Shown here: positions 53,220 to 61,888 of the stretch, one piece after another
Numbering within the stretch: position 1 is the first letter of the stretch
How the letters are laid out: every line of letters begins with the position of its first letter
Assembly (NCBI GenBank): GCA_011391595.1
Contig: JAABQG010000016.1
Span: forward strand, 1 to 64,000
DNA length: 64,000 nucleotides
Direction: 5' to 3'
From: Hydrogenophaga sp.
Lineage (GTDB): Bacteria > Pseudomonadota > Gammaproteobacteria > Burkholderiales > Burkholderiaceae_C
Made by a program: the position numbers and the translations under genes
Notes under the pieces: model-generated
What the model was told of the DNA's origin: nothing
What the model saw: only the letters and a program-made list of their open reading frames with translations
Database searches by the model: none

Positions 53220-53565
53220 GGTTGAAGACCTTCAGGGTGGGGGTGCCGCGGGAATGAGCAGGCGAAGTCCCCGTGCTCGCGGGGCCGGCGTCGCGGGCCG
53301 TGCGACGAAACGCCGATCCGGCAGCGCCAGATGCGGAAAACGCGGGTGAACGGGTCCGGTACTGCCGCAGCAGGGAGGCTCGCCAAACTTCAAAATCATG
53401 CAATTGGGTTGCCCGGCTCGACCTCAAATCCCCCCGCCCTCACCCGAACCCCGTCACAGACCTTTCAGACCGCCTGCACAGCCCTATTCACCATCAAATT
53501 GGCCACTTCCCAGCATCAAAGGGCATAGTCAGCTATTGATTTGGATGCTTTCGGCTGCGCATCAG
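53220..53565. other. Intergenic region with dispersed repeat copy D
   Basis: Holds the promoter side of the secreted hydrolase gene and, at 53491-53546, a repeat copy (CATCAAATTGGCCACTTCCC then GTCAGCTATTGATTTGG). The repeat ends about 20 bp before the EamA pseudogene similarity begins. No gene is supported. Confidence 0.65.
53491..53546 (+). repeat. Dispersed repeat copy D at pseudogene breakpoint
   Basis: Matches the family core (TTCCCAGCATCAAAGGGC, CAGCTATTGATTTGG). It abuts the 5' truncation point of the EamA remnant, suggesting that it marks a recombination junction. Confidence 0.7.
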
Positions 53566-53763
53566 CGACACCGTCTTCACTGTCATTTTGCCGAACTGCC
53601 CAGGCCGGGCATGGTCGGCACCTCGGCCATCATGAACGTGGAACCCGTCTTCGCCCTGGTGCTGGCGGGGGCCATCCTGGGCCAGGCGATTGCGTCGGCG
53701 CAGGTGGCGGGGGCGCTGCTGCTGGTGGCGACGGTGGTGTGACTGGGGTTGCGGCGGCGGTGA
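53566..53763 (+). pseudogene. Truncated, frameshifted 3' remnant of an EamA transporter gene
   Basis: Corresponds to the last about 60 codons of an EamA gene. A one-base deletion near 53597 (LPK to frameshift) and a TGG-to-TGA change at 53740-53742 disable it; the ancestral stop is at 53761-53763. GTSAIMNVEPVFALVLAGAILGQAI parallels GNSAIMNVEPVFALVLAWAILGQAI of the intact gene at 44563. The 5' part is missing. The remaining 53764-53920 shows nothing recognisable. Confidence 0.85.
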
Positions 53764-53920
53764 GGTGATTGGTGGGGCGCCTGGGGACCGGGACGATTTC
53801 TGGCGTCTTTTGGAAACAGCCGCGTTGAGCGACTCAACCGCCGGCGCTGTCGGGCGGCAACAGACTGTGAGCCAGCAGCAGCTTGCCAACGGCGACGTGC
53901 CCGTGCGCCGGCAACGCGCT

Positions 53921-54634
53921 TCAGCTCGTGGCCCAGGCGAGCAGATCGGTGGCCACAACGGCGCCGCCCCACCAGAGCAGCATCACCGAGACCACAGCGG
54001 CCGCGGTGACCCCGTAGCCCGCCAGCAGCATCAGGCCGTCGCGCAGACGCAGGCCCCAGGCCATCAGGACGATGGCCAGCGCGGGCAGCACATTGTCAAA
54101 TGTGATCACCGGGACAGGAACCACCATGGCCAGCCCCGCGGCGCCCAGCATCAGCCCGTTGAACAGGCGGGCGGGCCTGTTGCTCAAGGGCAGCATGCGG
54201 GCCCGTCCCATGCGCGCCATGATGCGAACCGCGCGATGCAGCATGCTGGCCAGCATGGCCTTGACGCGAGCACTCAGCTCGCGCCTGGCAAGCCATCCCG
54301 GCAACGGAACCGAATGACCCATGCCGACCCCGAACGCCACCAACAGGCACAAAGTGCCCACCGCTGAAGCCATGCCGGGCAGCGCAACGGGAAACAGCAG
54401 TGGCATGGCCAGCAAACCCAGCCAGACCAGCCGTTGCCGGGCCCCCTGGCCCACGGTGTCGCCCACCGTATCGCCCATCGATGCCAGGTGGGCCGATGCA
54501 ATCCGCTCCACCGTGGATCGGCACCTGGCCCTCGGGCCTGCCGGGGCACGAGTGGCTCGGATGGACTGATCTGACGGCGATTGGAACACCTTGCGGCTCA
54601 CCATTTCATTTATTGATGCAAACTTAACGATCAT
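53921..54634 (-). CDS. ExoD-family exopolysaccharide synthesis protein
   Basis: A 237-residue membrane protein with about four or five hydrophobic segments. NRPARLFNGLMLGAAGLAMVVPVPVITFDNVLPALAIVLMAWGLRLRDGLMLLAGY is the hallmark C-terminal region of PF06055 (ExoD). The start is uncertain: ATG 54634 or 54604. ExoD affects exopolysaccharide production and alkali tolerance in rhizobia. The upstream 54635-54870 gap holds no supported gene. Confidence 0.78.
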   Translation of the reverse strand: MIVKFASINEMVSRKVFQSPSDQSIRATRAPAGPRARCRSTVERIASAHLASMGDTVGDTVGQGARQRLVWLGLLAMPLLFPVALPGMASAVGTLCLLVAFGVGMGHSVPLPGWLARRELSARVKAMLASMLHRAVRIMARMGRARMLPLSNRPARLFNGLMLGAAGLAMVVPVPVITFDNVLPALAIVLMAWGLRLRDGLMLLAGYGVTAAAVVSVMLLWWGGAVVATDLLAWATS

Positions 54635-54870
54635 GAATTGTCAAACCGTTCGGAAAAAGAAGCTTTTACAGGTTTTAAACATCGAGAAAAGCTGATCCAG
54701 CGAACCTGTTTCGCCCGCACACTGCAAACTTTGCCAACCTCAATGCGCTGCGACCTGCCACCTGCGATTGCCCATGGAAAGCCCCGGTGGTTGGCGCTTT
54801 ACGACGCGTCCGGGCCCGAGCGCCGGGAGGGCGAACACACCGTTTTCGACGGCTTGTTGGAGCACGACTG

Positions 54871-55905
54871 ATGGCCTCCAGCCTCCGCATCGCGAGTCAA
54901 GGCGAGGCGTCGCCGGCCGTCGCGCCCGGCCTGCGCTTTGACCCCGCTGCGTCCCTGCTGTTCGTCGTCAACGCATCTTCGGGCGCCCAGGACATCGATG
55001 CCAAGTGCGCGGTGATTGAATCGGCCCTTTCGGCAGGTGGGCGCCAGGGCGAGCTGCTGGTGTGCCGTCCTGCAGAGCTGCAGCGGGTGGCCACCGAGGC
55101 CGCAGCAACAGCCGTGGCACGCGGCTCCGCAGTGGTTGCGGTGGGCGGCGATGGCAGCCTCAACACCGTGGCCCAGGCCGCCCACGCGGCGGGTTGTGCC
55201 ATGGGTGTCATTCCGTACGGCACGTTCAACTACTTCGCCCGCACGCACGGCATTCCCACCGATCCGGCCGCTGCAGCGCGGCTGCTGCTGCAAGCGCAAC
55301 CCAGCCCCGTTCAGGTGGCGGCCATCAACGAGCGCCTGTTTCTGGTCAACGCCAGCCTGGGGGTGTACCCCGAGTTGCTGCAAGACCGCGAGGCTTACAA
55401 GGCCCGCTTTGGTCGAAGCCGCTGGGTGGCATTTGTGGCGGCCGTTGTCACCTTGCTGCGCGCGCAACGGCGGCTGCGCCTGCACATCGAAATGGGTGCC
55501 ACGGCTCGCGACGTACAAACCTTGACGCTCTTTGTGGGCAACAACCGGTTGCAACTGGAGCAGCTGGGTGCCGAGCCCACCGACACCCTGGCCGGCACGC
55601 CCGGCCACGGCAGCATGGCCGCACTGATGTTGCGGCCCATTGGCACGCTGGCCATGATCCGGCTCATGCTGCACGGGGCCATGGGCAGGCTGGGGGAGGC
55701 CGCCGGGGTGGAGAGCTTTGAGTTCCACCACTTGGTGGTCAGGCCCAGGCTGGCACCCGGGCACAAAGAGGTGGTGGTGGCGTTCGACGGCGAAGTGGCG
55801 CGCATGCGCTCGCCCATCGATATCCGTGTGCTCGACAAGCCCTTGTATCTGCTCCAGGCCCCTGGCGAAGCCGCCACGGCCAACGGGCCGGGGGGTCTGG
55901 CATGA
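54871..55905 (+). CDS. Diacylglycerol kinase-family lipid kinase
   Basis: A 344-residue soluble lipid kinase of the DagK/YegS fold. VVAVGGDGSLNTVAQAAH is the GGDGT-type nucleotide motif, GVIPYGTFNYFARTHGIP follows, and FLVNASLGVYPELLQDREAYKARFGRSRW begins the second domain. ATG 54871 is chosen over an upstream in-frame ATG. It overlaps the metallophosphoesterase gene by ATGA. Likely phosphorylates diacylglycerol or a related lipid. Confidence 0.88.
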   Translation: MASSLRIASQGEASPAVAPGLRFDPAASLLFVVNASSGAQDIDAKCAVIESALSAGGRQGELLVCRPAELQRVATEAAATAVARGSAVVAVGGDGSLNTVAQAAHAAGCAMGVIPYGTFNYFARTHGIPTDPAAAARLLLQAQPSPVQVAAINERLFLVNASLGVYPELLQDREAYKARFGRSRWVAFVAAVVTLLRAQRRLRLHIEMGATARDVQTLTLFVGNNRLQLEQLGAEPTDTLAGTPGHGSMAALMLRPIGTLAMIRLMLHGAMGRLGEAAGVESFEFHHLVVRPRLAPGHKEVVVAFDGEVARMRSPIDIRVLDKPLYLLQAPGEAATANGPGGLA

Positions 55906-56747
55906 GTGTGCTGCTGCACCTGTCCGACACCCACTTTGGCACCGAGCGGCCGCAGGTGATCGAGGCACTGGTGGCCTTGGCCGCGCAGCAGCGGCCCGAT
56001 GGGGTGGTGCTGTCGGGCGACATCACACAACGCGCGCGGCCCGCGCAGTTCCGCTCGGCAAAGACCTTCGTGGACCGACTGGGTGCGCCCGTTCTGGCCA
56101 TCCCCGGCAACCACGACATTGCACTGTTCGACCTGTGGTCACGGCTGACCCGCCCCTATGCGCGTTTCGCCAAGGTTTTCGGAGCCGATCTGGAGCCCGT
56201 CGCGGTCTCGCCCGACTGGCTCATTGTGGGTGTCAACACCACCCGTGCGCGGCGTCACAGCCACGGGGAGGTATCGGGGGCGCAAATAGCGCGGGTGGCC
56301 AGCCTGCTGGCCGCAGCCAGGCCGGAGCAACTGCGCGTGGTGGTGGTGCACCAGCCGCTGGCAGTGCCCGAGGCTGGCGAAACATCCAACCTGCTGCGCG
56401 GTCATGCGGATGCCGCGCGGGCCTGGGCACAGGCCGGGGCGGACCTTGTGCTGGGCGGCCACATCCACCTGCCCTTCACGCTGTCGCTGCACGGCTTGGC
56501 GCGGCGGCTGTGGGTGGTGCAGGCGGGCACCGCCGTATCCACGCGCACACGTCCCGGGGTGCCCAACTCGGTCAACCTGCTTCGCTGGGGCGATACAACG
56601 GCCACGCTGGAGGCCGCCACACCCGGCGGGCCACCGCCAGGCAAAAGCTGCCTGATCGAGCGGTGGGACTTTTCCGAGCCTCAGCAGGCGTTTGCGCGCA
56701 CAGAGGTCACGGCCGTGCAGCCCGAGCGTGCCACCACACGCCGTTGA
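55902..56747 (+). CDS. Calcineurin-like metallophosphoesterase
   Basis: A 281-residue phosphoesterase. The dimetal motifs are ordered: LSDTHFG (5-11 region), SGDITQRA, IPGNHDI, VVHQPL and LGGHIHLPF. No signal peptide, so cytoplasmic. Its start overlaps the lipid kinase gene, which implies coupled translation and possibly opposing activities on a phospholipid-type substrate. Specificity is unknown. Confidence 0.88.
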   Translation: MSVLLHLSDTHFGTERPQVIEALVALAAQQRPDGVVLSGDITQRARPAQFRSAKTFVDRLGAPVLAIPGNHDIALFDLWSRLTRPYARFAKVFGADLEPVAVSPDWLIVGVNTTRARRHSHGEVSGAQIARVASLLAAARPEQLRVVVVHQPLAVPEAGETSNLLRGHADAARAWAQAGADLVLGGHIHLPFTLSLHGLARRLWVVQAGTAVSTRTRPGVPNSVNLLRWGDTTATLEAATPGGPPPGKSCLIERWDFSEPQQAFARTEVTAVQPERATTRR

Positions 56748-56784
56748 TCCGCTTGGCCTGCCCGCCGGTGCGACGACCGGGCGC

Positions 56785-57636
56785 TCAACGGCCTTGCGCC
56801 AAAGCCTGGTTTGCCGGCGAGAGCGCGCGCCAGGTGTCGCGAAACACCGCCTGCTCCACCTTGGCGCGCTGCCCGACCGGACAGGCCACCCGGATCACCA
56901 GCACCAGGTGCTCGGGGTTTGAAAAGTCCCACGATACCTTGGTTTTCCCGGAGGGAAACGCGATGAAGTTCTCTTCAGATGCCTTGCGGAAGTGGGTCAT
57001 GGCCTCTTCGCTCCAGGCAGCGGTCGCGTGGTCGGCGGCGGCCAGGGCGGCGGCTTCGATGCGGTCCAGGTCATGCGAGGCGCGTTCGGGGATGGGAATC
57101 TGGATGGCGTGCAGCGCATAGGCCCCGTTGGGGGAAGAATTGATCAGCGGGTGGGTGAGCAACAGCCCGTTGGGAAACTCGGCCACTTTACCGGTGCGCT
57201 GGCCGGCTTTGTCAAGCTCCACCAGCGTGGTGGCGAAAATGTCGATATCGACCACACGGCCGTGCAACTGGTTGAACTCGATCACGTCGCCAATCTTGTA
57301 GGGCTGCACCACGGTCACATACAGGTAGCCGTGGACGCACATCACAAGTTCTTTGCTGACGATCAGCAGGGCGCCCGCCACCGCCGCGACCGACAGCGCA
57401 AAACCCGCGATCGTGGAGGCCCAGACCGACACGATGACCAGCAACGCCGCAAACCAGATGATGTTGCGCGCCCAGACCAGGTGGAGGCGGCGCTTCTCCG
57501 CCGAAATCGCGCCCCGCGAGAGATAGCGTGCCCAGAGGTGCGACGCGAGCAAGGCCATGCCGATCAGCAAGGCAGTGACAATGACCTTTTCCCACTGTCC
57601 GGGAATCAGGGCGGCCAGGCGTTCAAACAAGGACAT
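56785..57636 (-). CDS. MscS-family mechanosensitive channel protein
   Basis: A 283-residue membrane protein with about three N-terminal helices (about 15-35, 55-70, 75-95) and an MscS beta domain. YLYVTVVQPYKIGDVIEFNQLHGRVVDIDIFATTLVEL is the signature, followed by FPNGLLLTHPLINSS. Shorter than E. coli YnaI-type proteins but similar to MscS. May release solutes under hypo-osmotic stress; the beta-glucan genes nearby are also osmotic functions. Confidence 0.85.
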   Translation of the reverse strand: MSLFERLAALIPGQWEKVIVTALLIGMALLASHLWARYLSRGAISAEKRRLHLVWARNIIWFAALLVIVSVWASTIAGFALSVAAVAGALLIVSKELVMCVHGYLYVTVVQPYKIGDVIEFNQLHGRVVDIDIFATTLVELDKAGQRTGKVAEFPNGLLLTHPLINSSPNGAYALHAIQIPIPERASHDLDRIEAAALAAADHATAAWSEEAMTHFRKASEENFIAFPSGKTKVSWDFSNPEHLVLVIRVACPVGQRAKVEQAVFRDTWRALSPANQALAQGR

Positions 57637-57726
57637 GGGGCCTCTTCAATGCGGTTGAGCCAGTGGCGGATGGCGAAAGCCGGAAATCGGTCTCGCCAGT
57701 ATGCGGTTCGGGCAATGCACGGGCCG

Positions 57727-58209
57727 TCAAATCAGCAAAGCCGCGGCAAACACGCCCACCATGATGAAGGCGAGCACCACTTTGGCCATCAGCCCCAGCA
57801 TGATGCCAACCCAGGTCGCAAGGCCTACCTTGACAGCGCGGGTTTCGTCCTTGCGCGCCAGATACTCGCCCACGGCAGCACCCACCAGGGGCATGAACAG
57901 CACGCCCACCAGACCCATGAAAAGTCCTAGCACCGTGCCCACCGCAGCGCCCAGCAGGGCCTGCTTGCTGGCACCGGCTTTTTTCGCCCCCATGAGCCCG
58001 GCGGCATAGTCCAGGCCCCACGCCAGCGCCCCCAGCACGCTGATGAGCACCACGGTGGCGACGCTGACACGGGCAAAGTTGTCAATCCAGGCGCCCAGCA
58101 CAATGCCAGCCCAGACCAGCAAGGTGCCCGGCAGCACGGGCAGCACGGTGCCCGCCAGCCCCAACACAATCAAGGCGATACACAAAACCCACAACAGAGT
58201 CATTTCCAT
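57727..58209 (-). CDS. DUF456 membrane protein
   Basis: A 160-residue protein with about four hydrophobic segments. LGLAGTVLPVLPGTLLVWAGIVLGAWID and AVGTVLGLFMGLVGVLFMPLVGAAVGEYLARKD match DUF456, a glycine-zipper-like membrane family. No function is known. It is tandem with the MscS-type gene. Confidence 0.82.
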   Translation of the reverse strand: MEMTLLWVLCIALIVLGLAGTVLPVLPGTLLVWAGIVLGAWIDNFARVSVATVVLISVLGALAWGLDYAAGLMGAKKAGASKQALLGAAVGTVLGLFMGLVGVLFMPLVGAAVGEYLARKDETRAVKVGLATWVGIMLGLMAKVVLAFIMVGVFAAALLI

Positions 58210-58308
58210 GGCCAGCTTTCAAGGTCCAAACCCATTCACACCCCGAGGCAGGTGAAGCCGCAGGGCTGTTCTTCAAGGCTCAATGCGCGCGATGGGCAAG
58301 GCCGCGTC

Positions 58309-58348
58309 AAAGGACCAAAGGACCAAAGGGCCAAAGCGACAAAGGGCT
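58309..58348. repeat. 8-bp tandem repeat, five units
   Basis: Units AAAGGACC, AAAGGACC, AAAGGGCC, AAAGCGAC and AAAGGGCT, the first two identical and the others drifting. Intergenic, so length variation would not affect a protein. Confidence 0.7.
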
Positions 58349-58404
58349 TGGCGAAAGCGCCTGATCTTGCCCCGGTTTCCCGCACCACGCCGGATTTCTC
58401 ATCA

Positions 58405-58460
58405 GATGGGCCATTTTCCAACGTCAAACGGTCATAAATAGCTATTAAATCGGGATCATT
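58405..58460 (+). repeat. Dispersed repeat copy C
   Basis: GGGCCATTTTCCAACGTCAA then CGGTCATAAATAGCTATTAA, matching the family core including the upstream GGCCA element also present in copies B and D. Confidence 0.75.
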
Positions 58461-58776
58461 CTGGGTGGCCGCACCCGAAGGGTTTCCCCTCACCCCAGCC
58501 GCTCGATCTTCCCTTGCTCCACATCCAGATGCGCGGCTGGTGCCGCCAGCTCAACGGGCTGTATTCGGTATCCATCAATCTGTCGCACCGCATCACGCTG
58601 GAACTGTTGATTCAAGACAGACAGATCATTCCAGTGAATGTGGGCGACCATGACGCCGTCTATTGAAGAGGCCGAAGAGGCCACCCTGCCCGATGCTCTC
58701 ACCCCGCATGGGATGCGAATGCCCGCTCAACTCACCCCTGCGCGCTGCCGGACGCCCGGCCCCGCCGACTTGAACC

Positions 58777-59871
58777 TCAGCGGCTGGCCAGCCCCGCGAC
58801 GTATTCGCCGATCGCGAGCGCCCCGGTCAGCCCCGGGCTTTCGATGCCGAACAGGGCGATCACACCCGGTTGCGAGTCGTCGATCACGAAGTCGGGCCGG
58901 GGTTCGCCGGGCCCGTGCAGCTTGGGCCGGATGCCGGCGTAGTCGGGCGTCAGCGCGCCGTCCGGCAGGCCGGGCCAGAAGCGGCGCACGTACTCCTCGA
59001 AATAGTGCACCCGGGCCGGATCGACGACATAGTCCGGCGCATCGACGTACTCCAGGTCGGGCCCGAAGCGCGCCTGTCCACCCAGGTCGCGGCGGTAGTG
59101 AATGCCCAGCGCGCCCGGGATGGGCGGTGGATAGATCAGGCGCTGGAAGGGCGCATGGCCGGTCAGCGCAAAGTAGCTGCCTTTGCCCAAATGCAAGGCG
59201 GGGATGCGTTCGGCCGGGAACCCCTCCACCGTTGCAGCCATCTCTTGCGCCTGAAGGCCGCCCGACAGGATCAGGCGCCGCGTGGTGACCGTGCTGGGGT
59301 CGTCCCCGCCGATGCGCACCTCGACCTGGTCGGCCGACGGCGTCGCCCCCAGGAAGGGCGAGTTCAGCACCACCGCGCCGCCCTGCGCCTCGATCTCGCC
59401 GACCAGCGCATCCATGAAGCCATGCGCATCGAACACCCCGCTCTCGGCCGAGTGCAGCGCGCCGACGGTGCGCAGCGCCGGCTCCAGCGCCAGGGCCTGC
59501 GCGGCGTCCAGGCGGGTGACGCCCTCGACCCCGTTGGCCTCGCCGCGCGCGGCCAGCGCATCCAGCGCCGCGAGTTCGCTGGCCTGCGTGGCCACGATGA
59601 GCTTGCCGCACTTGTTGTAGGCGACGTTGTGGCGATCGAGGAATTCGTACAGCAGGCGCCGGCCTTCCACGCAGAAGCGCGCCTTCAGCGAGCCAGGCGG
59701 GTAGTGCAGGCCGGCGTGGATCACCTCGGAGTTGCGCGACGAAATGCCCGCGCCCACGCGTCGCTCGCGCTCCAGCACGGCCACACTGTGGCCCTGGCGC
59801 GCCAGCGCATAGCCGCACGCCAGGCCCACCGAGCCTGCCCCCACCACGATTGCGTCAAAGTCGGTGCTCAT
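58777..59871 (-). CDS. FAD-dependent oxidoreductase, LhgO-like
   Basis: A 364-residue DAO-fold flavoprotein. AIVVGAGSVGLACGYALARQGHSVAVLE is the FAD-binding Rossmann motif, SSRNSEVIHAGLHYPPGSLKARFC is typical of L-2-hydroxyglutarate oxidase, and GIESPGLTGALAIGEYVAGL ends the protein. It may oxidise L-2-hydroxyglutarate or a related 2-hydroxy acid. ATG 59871 was chosen by the FAD motif position. Divergent from the CIA30 gene. Confidence 0.87.
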   Translation of the reverse strand: MSTDFDAIVVGAGSVGLACGYALARQGHSVAVLERERRVGAGISSRNSEVIHAGLHYPPGSLKARFCVEGRRLLYEFLDRHNVAYNKCGKLIVATQASELAALDALAARGEANGVEGVTRLDAAQALALEPALRTVGALHSAESGVFDAHGFMDALVGEIEAQGGAVVLNSPFLGATPSADQVEVRIGGDDPSTVTTRRLILSGGLQAQEMAATVEGFPAERIPALHLGKGSYFALTGHAPFQRLIYPPPIPGALGIHYRRDLGGQARFGPDLEYVDAPDYVVDPARVHYFEEYVRRFWPGLPDGALTPDYAGIRPKLHGPGEPRPDFVIDDSQPGVIALFGIESPGLTGALAIGEYVAGLASR

Positions 59872-59927
59872 GGGTGGAGCATAAATCACCTCTACGCGCC
59901 CAAAGGGACACCGCGCACAATCCGGCC

Positions 59928-60425
59928 ATGCAAACAAACCCGATCAGCTTCGATGCTCCGGCAACTGTCACTGACTGGCTTGCGATCAACGACGCGGTCA
60001 TGGGTGGCCTGTCAACCGGCCGGTTCAGTTACGACCCCGTTGGACATGCCGTGTTTGAAGGCGAAGTCTCCCTGGAGCGCAACGGCGGGTTCGCGTCAGT
60101 TCGCGGCGCCGGGGTCGCTCTAGGAGCTCCTGGCACCCTTGGGTACGCCTTGTCGGTGCTGGGAGACGGCAAGCGGTACAAGATGAACCTGCGTACCGAG
60201 GACACCTTCGACGGCGTCAACTACCAGGCCGTATTCCAGCCCCAGGCCGGCCAGTGGATCGAGGTGCGGGTGCCCTTGGCAGCGTTCGTCCCGAACTTTC
60301 GCGGTCGGCCGGTCCCGGGTGCGCCGCCGCTGAACCCGGCCCTGGTCAGAAAAGTGGGCTTGATGATCGCGGACAGGCAGGCCGGCCCGTTCAAGCTTTG
60401 CATCCGGCGCATCTCAGCTTACTGA
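59928..60425 (+). CDS. CIA30-family (NDUFAF1-like) protein
   Basis: A 165-residue beta-sandwich protein. WLAINDAVMGGLSTGRF and FEGEVSLERNGGFASVRG are the start of the CIA30 domain, and YQAVFQPQAGQWIEVRVPLAAFVPNFRGRPVPG follows. In eukaryotes the family assists complex I assembly; the bacterial role is unclear. No signal peptide. The 60426-60670 gap after it shows no supported feature. Confidence 0.86.
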   Translation: MQTNPISFDAPATVTDWLAINDAVMGGLSTGRFSYDPVGHAVFEGEVSLERNGGFASVRGAGVALGAPGTLGYALSVLGDGKRYKMNLRTEDTFDGVNYQAVFQPQAGQWIEVRVPLAAFVPNFRGRPVPGAPPLNPALVRKVGLMIADRQAGPFKLCIRRISAY

Positions 60426-60670
60426 ACGTCGTCAAGATCGATTCATGCGCCGGGCAATAGGCCGGCTTCGAGCGTCTCAAGAAGACTGACAAGCGACATT
60501 CAAGCTCTGGTGGCCACCGGCAAGTTCCGCACCCATTTGAGTCAGACATAGTTGAACGGATCAGTCATTCGTTGGAGCCGTCAGTGGATCCACACCAGAC
60601 CTCAGTAATGACTTTGAACTTGCTGGCGCCGATTCGGCAACGATTCCGGCGATGTGTCTGTCCAGGTGCG

Positions 60671-61684
60671 CTAAAGCGGCAGCAATCCCGACGACACAGA
60701 ATTCCGCCGTAAAGTATCTGACGGCAGTTCGCCGAAACATTCCTTGTAGGCCCGAGTGAATTCACCGAAGTGCCAGAAGCCCCAGTTGAGCGCTTCAGCC
60801 GAGACGGTGGTGGAGCCCAAAGGCGCGGCCAGAAGGGCCTGGCGCACCCGATGCAGCCTGAGCCGGATCAGGTAGGCCACTGGCGTCAGCCCCATGACCT
60901 CCTTGAAGGCGTATTCCAGGGTGCGTTCGCTGACGCCCGCGGCCTTGCACAGGTCCGTCACGTAGAGACTGGCGCCCGCCTTTGACATGGCGTGGGCCTC
61001 GGCGGTCTTCACGATCAGGCTCTGCGCCTGTCGCGTCCGCTCGCTGCGGCTAGGCTCCAGGTCTTTGGCACCGTCCAGAGCCGCCAGCAGCGTCTCGATC
61101 AGTTCGACCTGGGCCGCGCCGCGTTCGGTCTCACTGTCGTTGAACAGGGCGGAGTCGTGCACGGCGGCGTCCACCAGCCGCCGTCCCCAGTCGAAGAGCT
61201 GCTGTGCCCTGGCTTCGCTGACTTGCAGCGCCTCCACGCCCTGCGGCCTGTGGAATTCATGCTCGCGTTGGCGGATCGCCAGATGCTCGCCGATCACCTG
61301 CGGGGAAACCAGGAAGGTCATGCCCTCCCAGCCCGCGTCGACCACGAACGCGGCCTCGGACTGCGGCGCTGCGGCCAGCATCATGCCGGGTCGGACCGGC
61401 AAGCCGTTCACGGTGCCACTGGCCTGCGGGCCGAATGTGACGTAGGCCAGCAGATCCTCCCGGACCTTGGTGCGGGTCCGCACGCGAAGGTTGCTCGTGT
61501 AGAACACGACCATCGAAGCCCCGAGACGCACGATCACGCGCCGCGCCCGCAGCAGCTGAGATTGCAGCGTCACCGCATCCTGGTCGACCAGCTCGATGCC
61601 CGCGTTGATCGTCGTGGGGTCGGTGATGTCGTCAACCGTGACCGCTGCCGGGGTGATGGTGCCTGTGGGATCCACGGTGTTCAT
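60671..61684 (-). CDS. AraC-family transcriptional regulator
   Basis: A 337-residue regulator with a C-terminal AraC helix-turn-helix pair: VTDLCKAAGVSERTLEYAFKEVMGLTPVAYLIRLRLHRVRQAL, then WGFWHFGEFTRAYKECFGELPSDTLRR. The N-terminal domain (LRARRVIVRLGASMVVFYTSN) resembles the AraC-binding-like PF14525 group. It is divergent from the outer-membrane protein and sulfatase genes, which it probably activates. ATG 61684 is chosen; upstream codons do not look conserved. Confidence 0.88.
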   Translation of the reverse strand: MNTVDPTGTITPAAVTVDDITDPTTINAGIELVDQDAVTLQSQLLRARRVIVRLGASMVVFYTSNLRVRTRTKVREDLLAYVTFGPQASGTVNGLPVRPGMMLAAAPQSEAAFVVDAGWEGMTFLVSPQVIGEHLAIRQREHEFHRPQGVEALQVSEARAQQLFDWGRRLVDAAVHDSALFNDSETERGAAQVELIETLLAALDGAKDLEPSRSERTRQAQSLIVKTAEAHAMSKAGASLYVTDLCKAAGVSERTLEYAFKEVMGLTPVAYLIRLRLHRVRQALLAAPLGSTTVSAEALNWGFWHFGEFTRAYKECFGELPSDTLRRNSVSSGLLPL

Positions 61685-61888
61685 AGTTTGCGGAAATCCG
61701 ATAGACGGGCCTGGCGTTGGGCTGGAAAATTGAGAGCGGGGGAGTCGGCACACCTTAGCCGGGCCAAACTCCCAGGAAAATAGCGCTTCCTCACTGTAGT
61801 CGCCATCCAGGGCATTGATCTTGCACCTGCCGGGACGACCTTGGCGCACGCATGGCAATTCTTTTCTTACCCTGGAGCTGTAAAAACA

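Larger units (their letters stand above)
58210..58776. other. 567-bp gap with tandem repeat, repeat copy C and a possible gene remnant
   Basis: Holds an 8-bp tandem repeat (58309-58348), dispersed repeat copy C (58405-58460) and a short leftward frame at 58490-58651. The frame reads MVAHIHWNDLSVLNQQFQRD to PAAHLDVEQGKIERLG (53 residues). It may be a remnant or small hypothetical gene; I do not recognise it. Confidence 0.5.

Noticed and set aside
54638-54871. 77-codon frame before the lipid kinase gene
   Set aside because: No recognisable domain, no ribosome-binding site and atypical composition; kept as intergenic.
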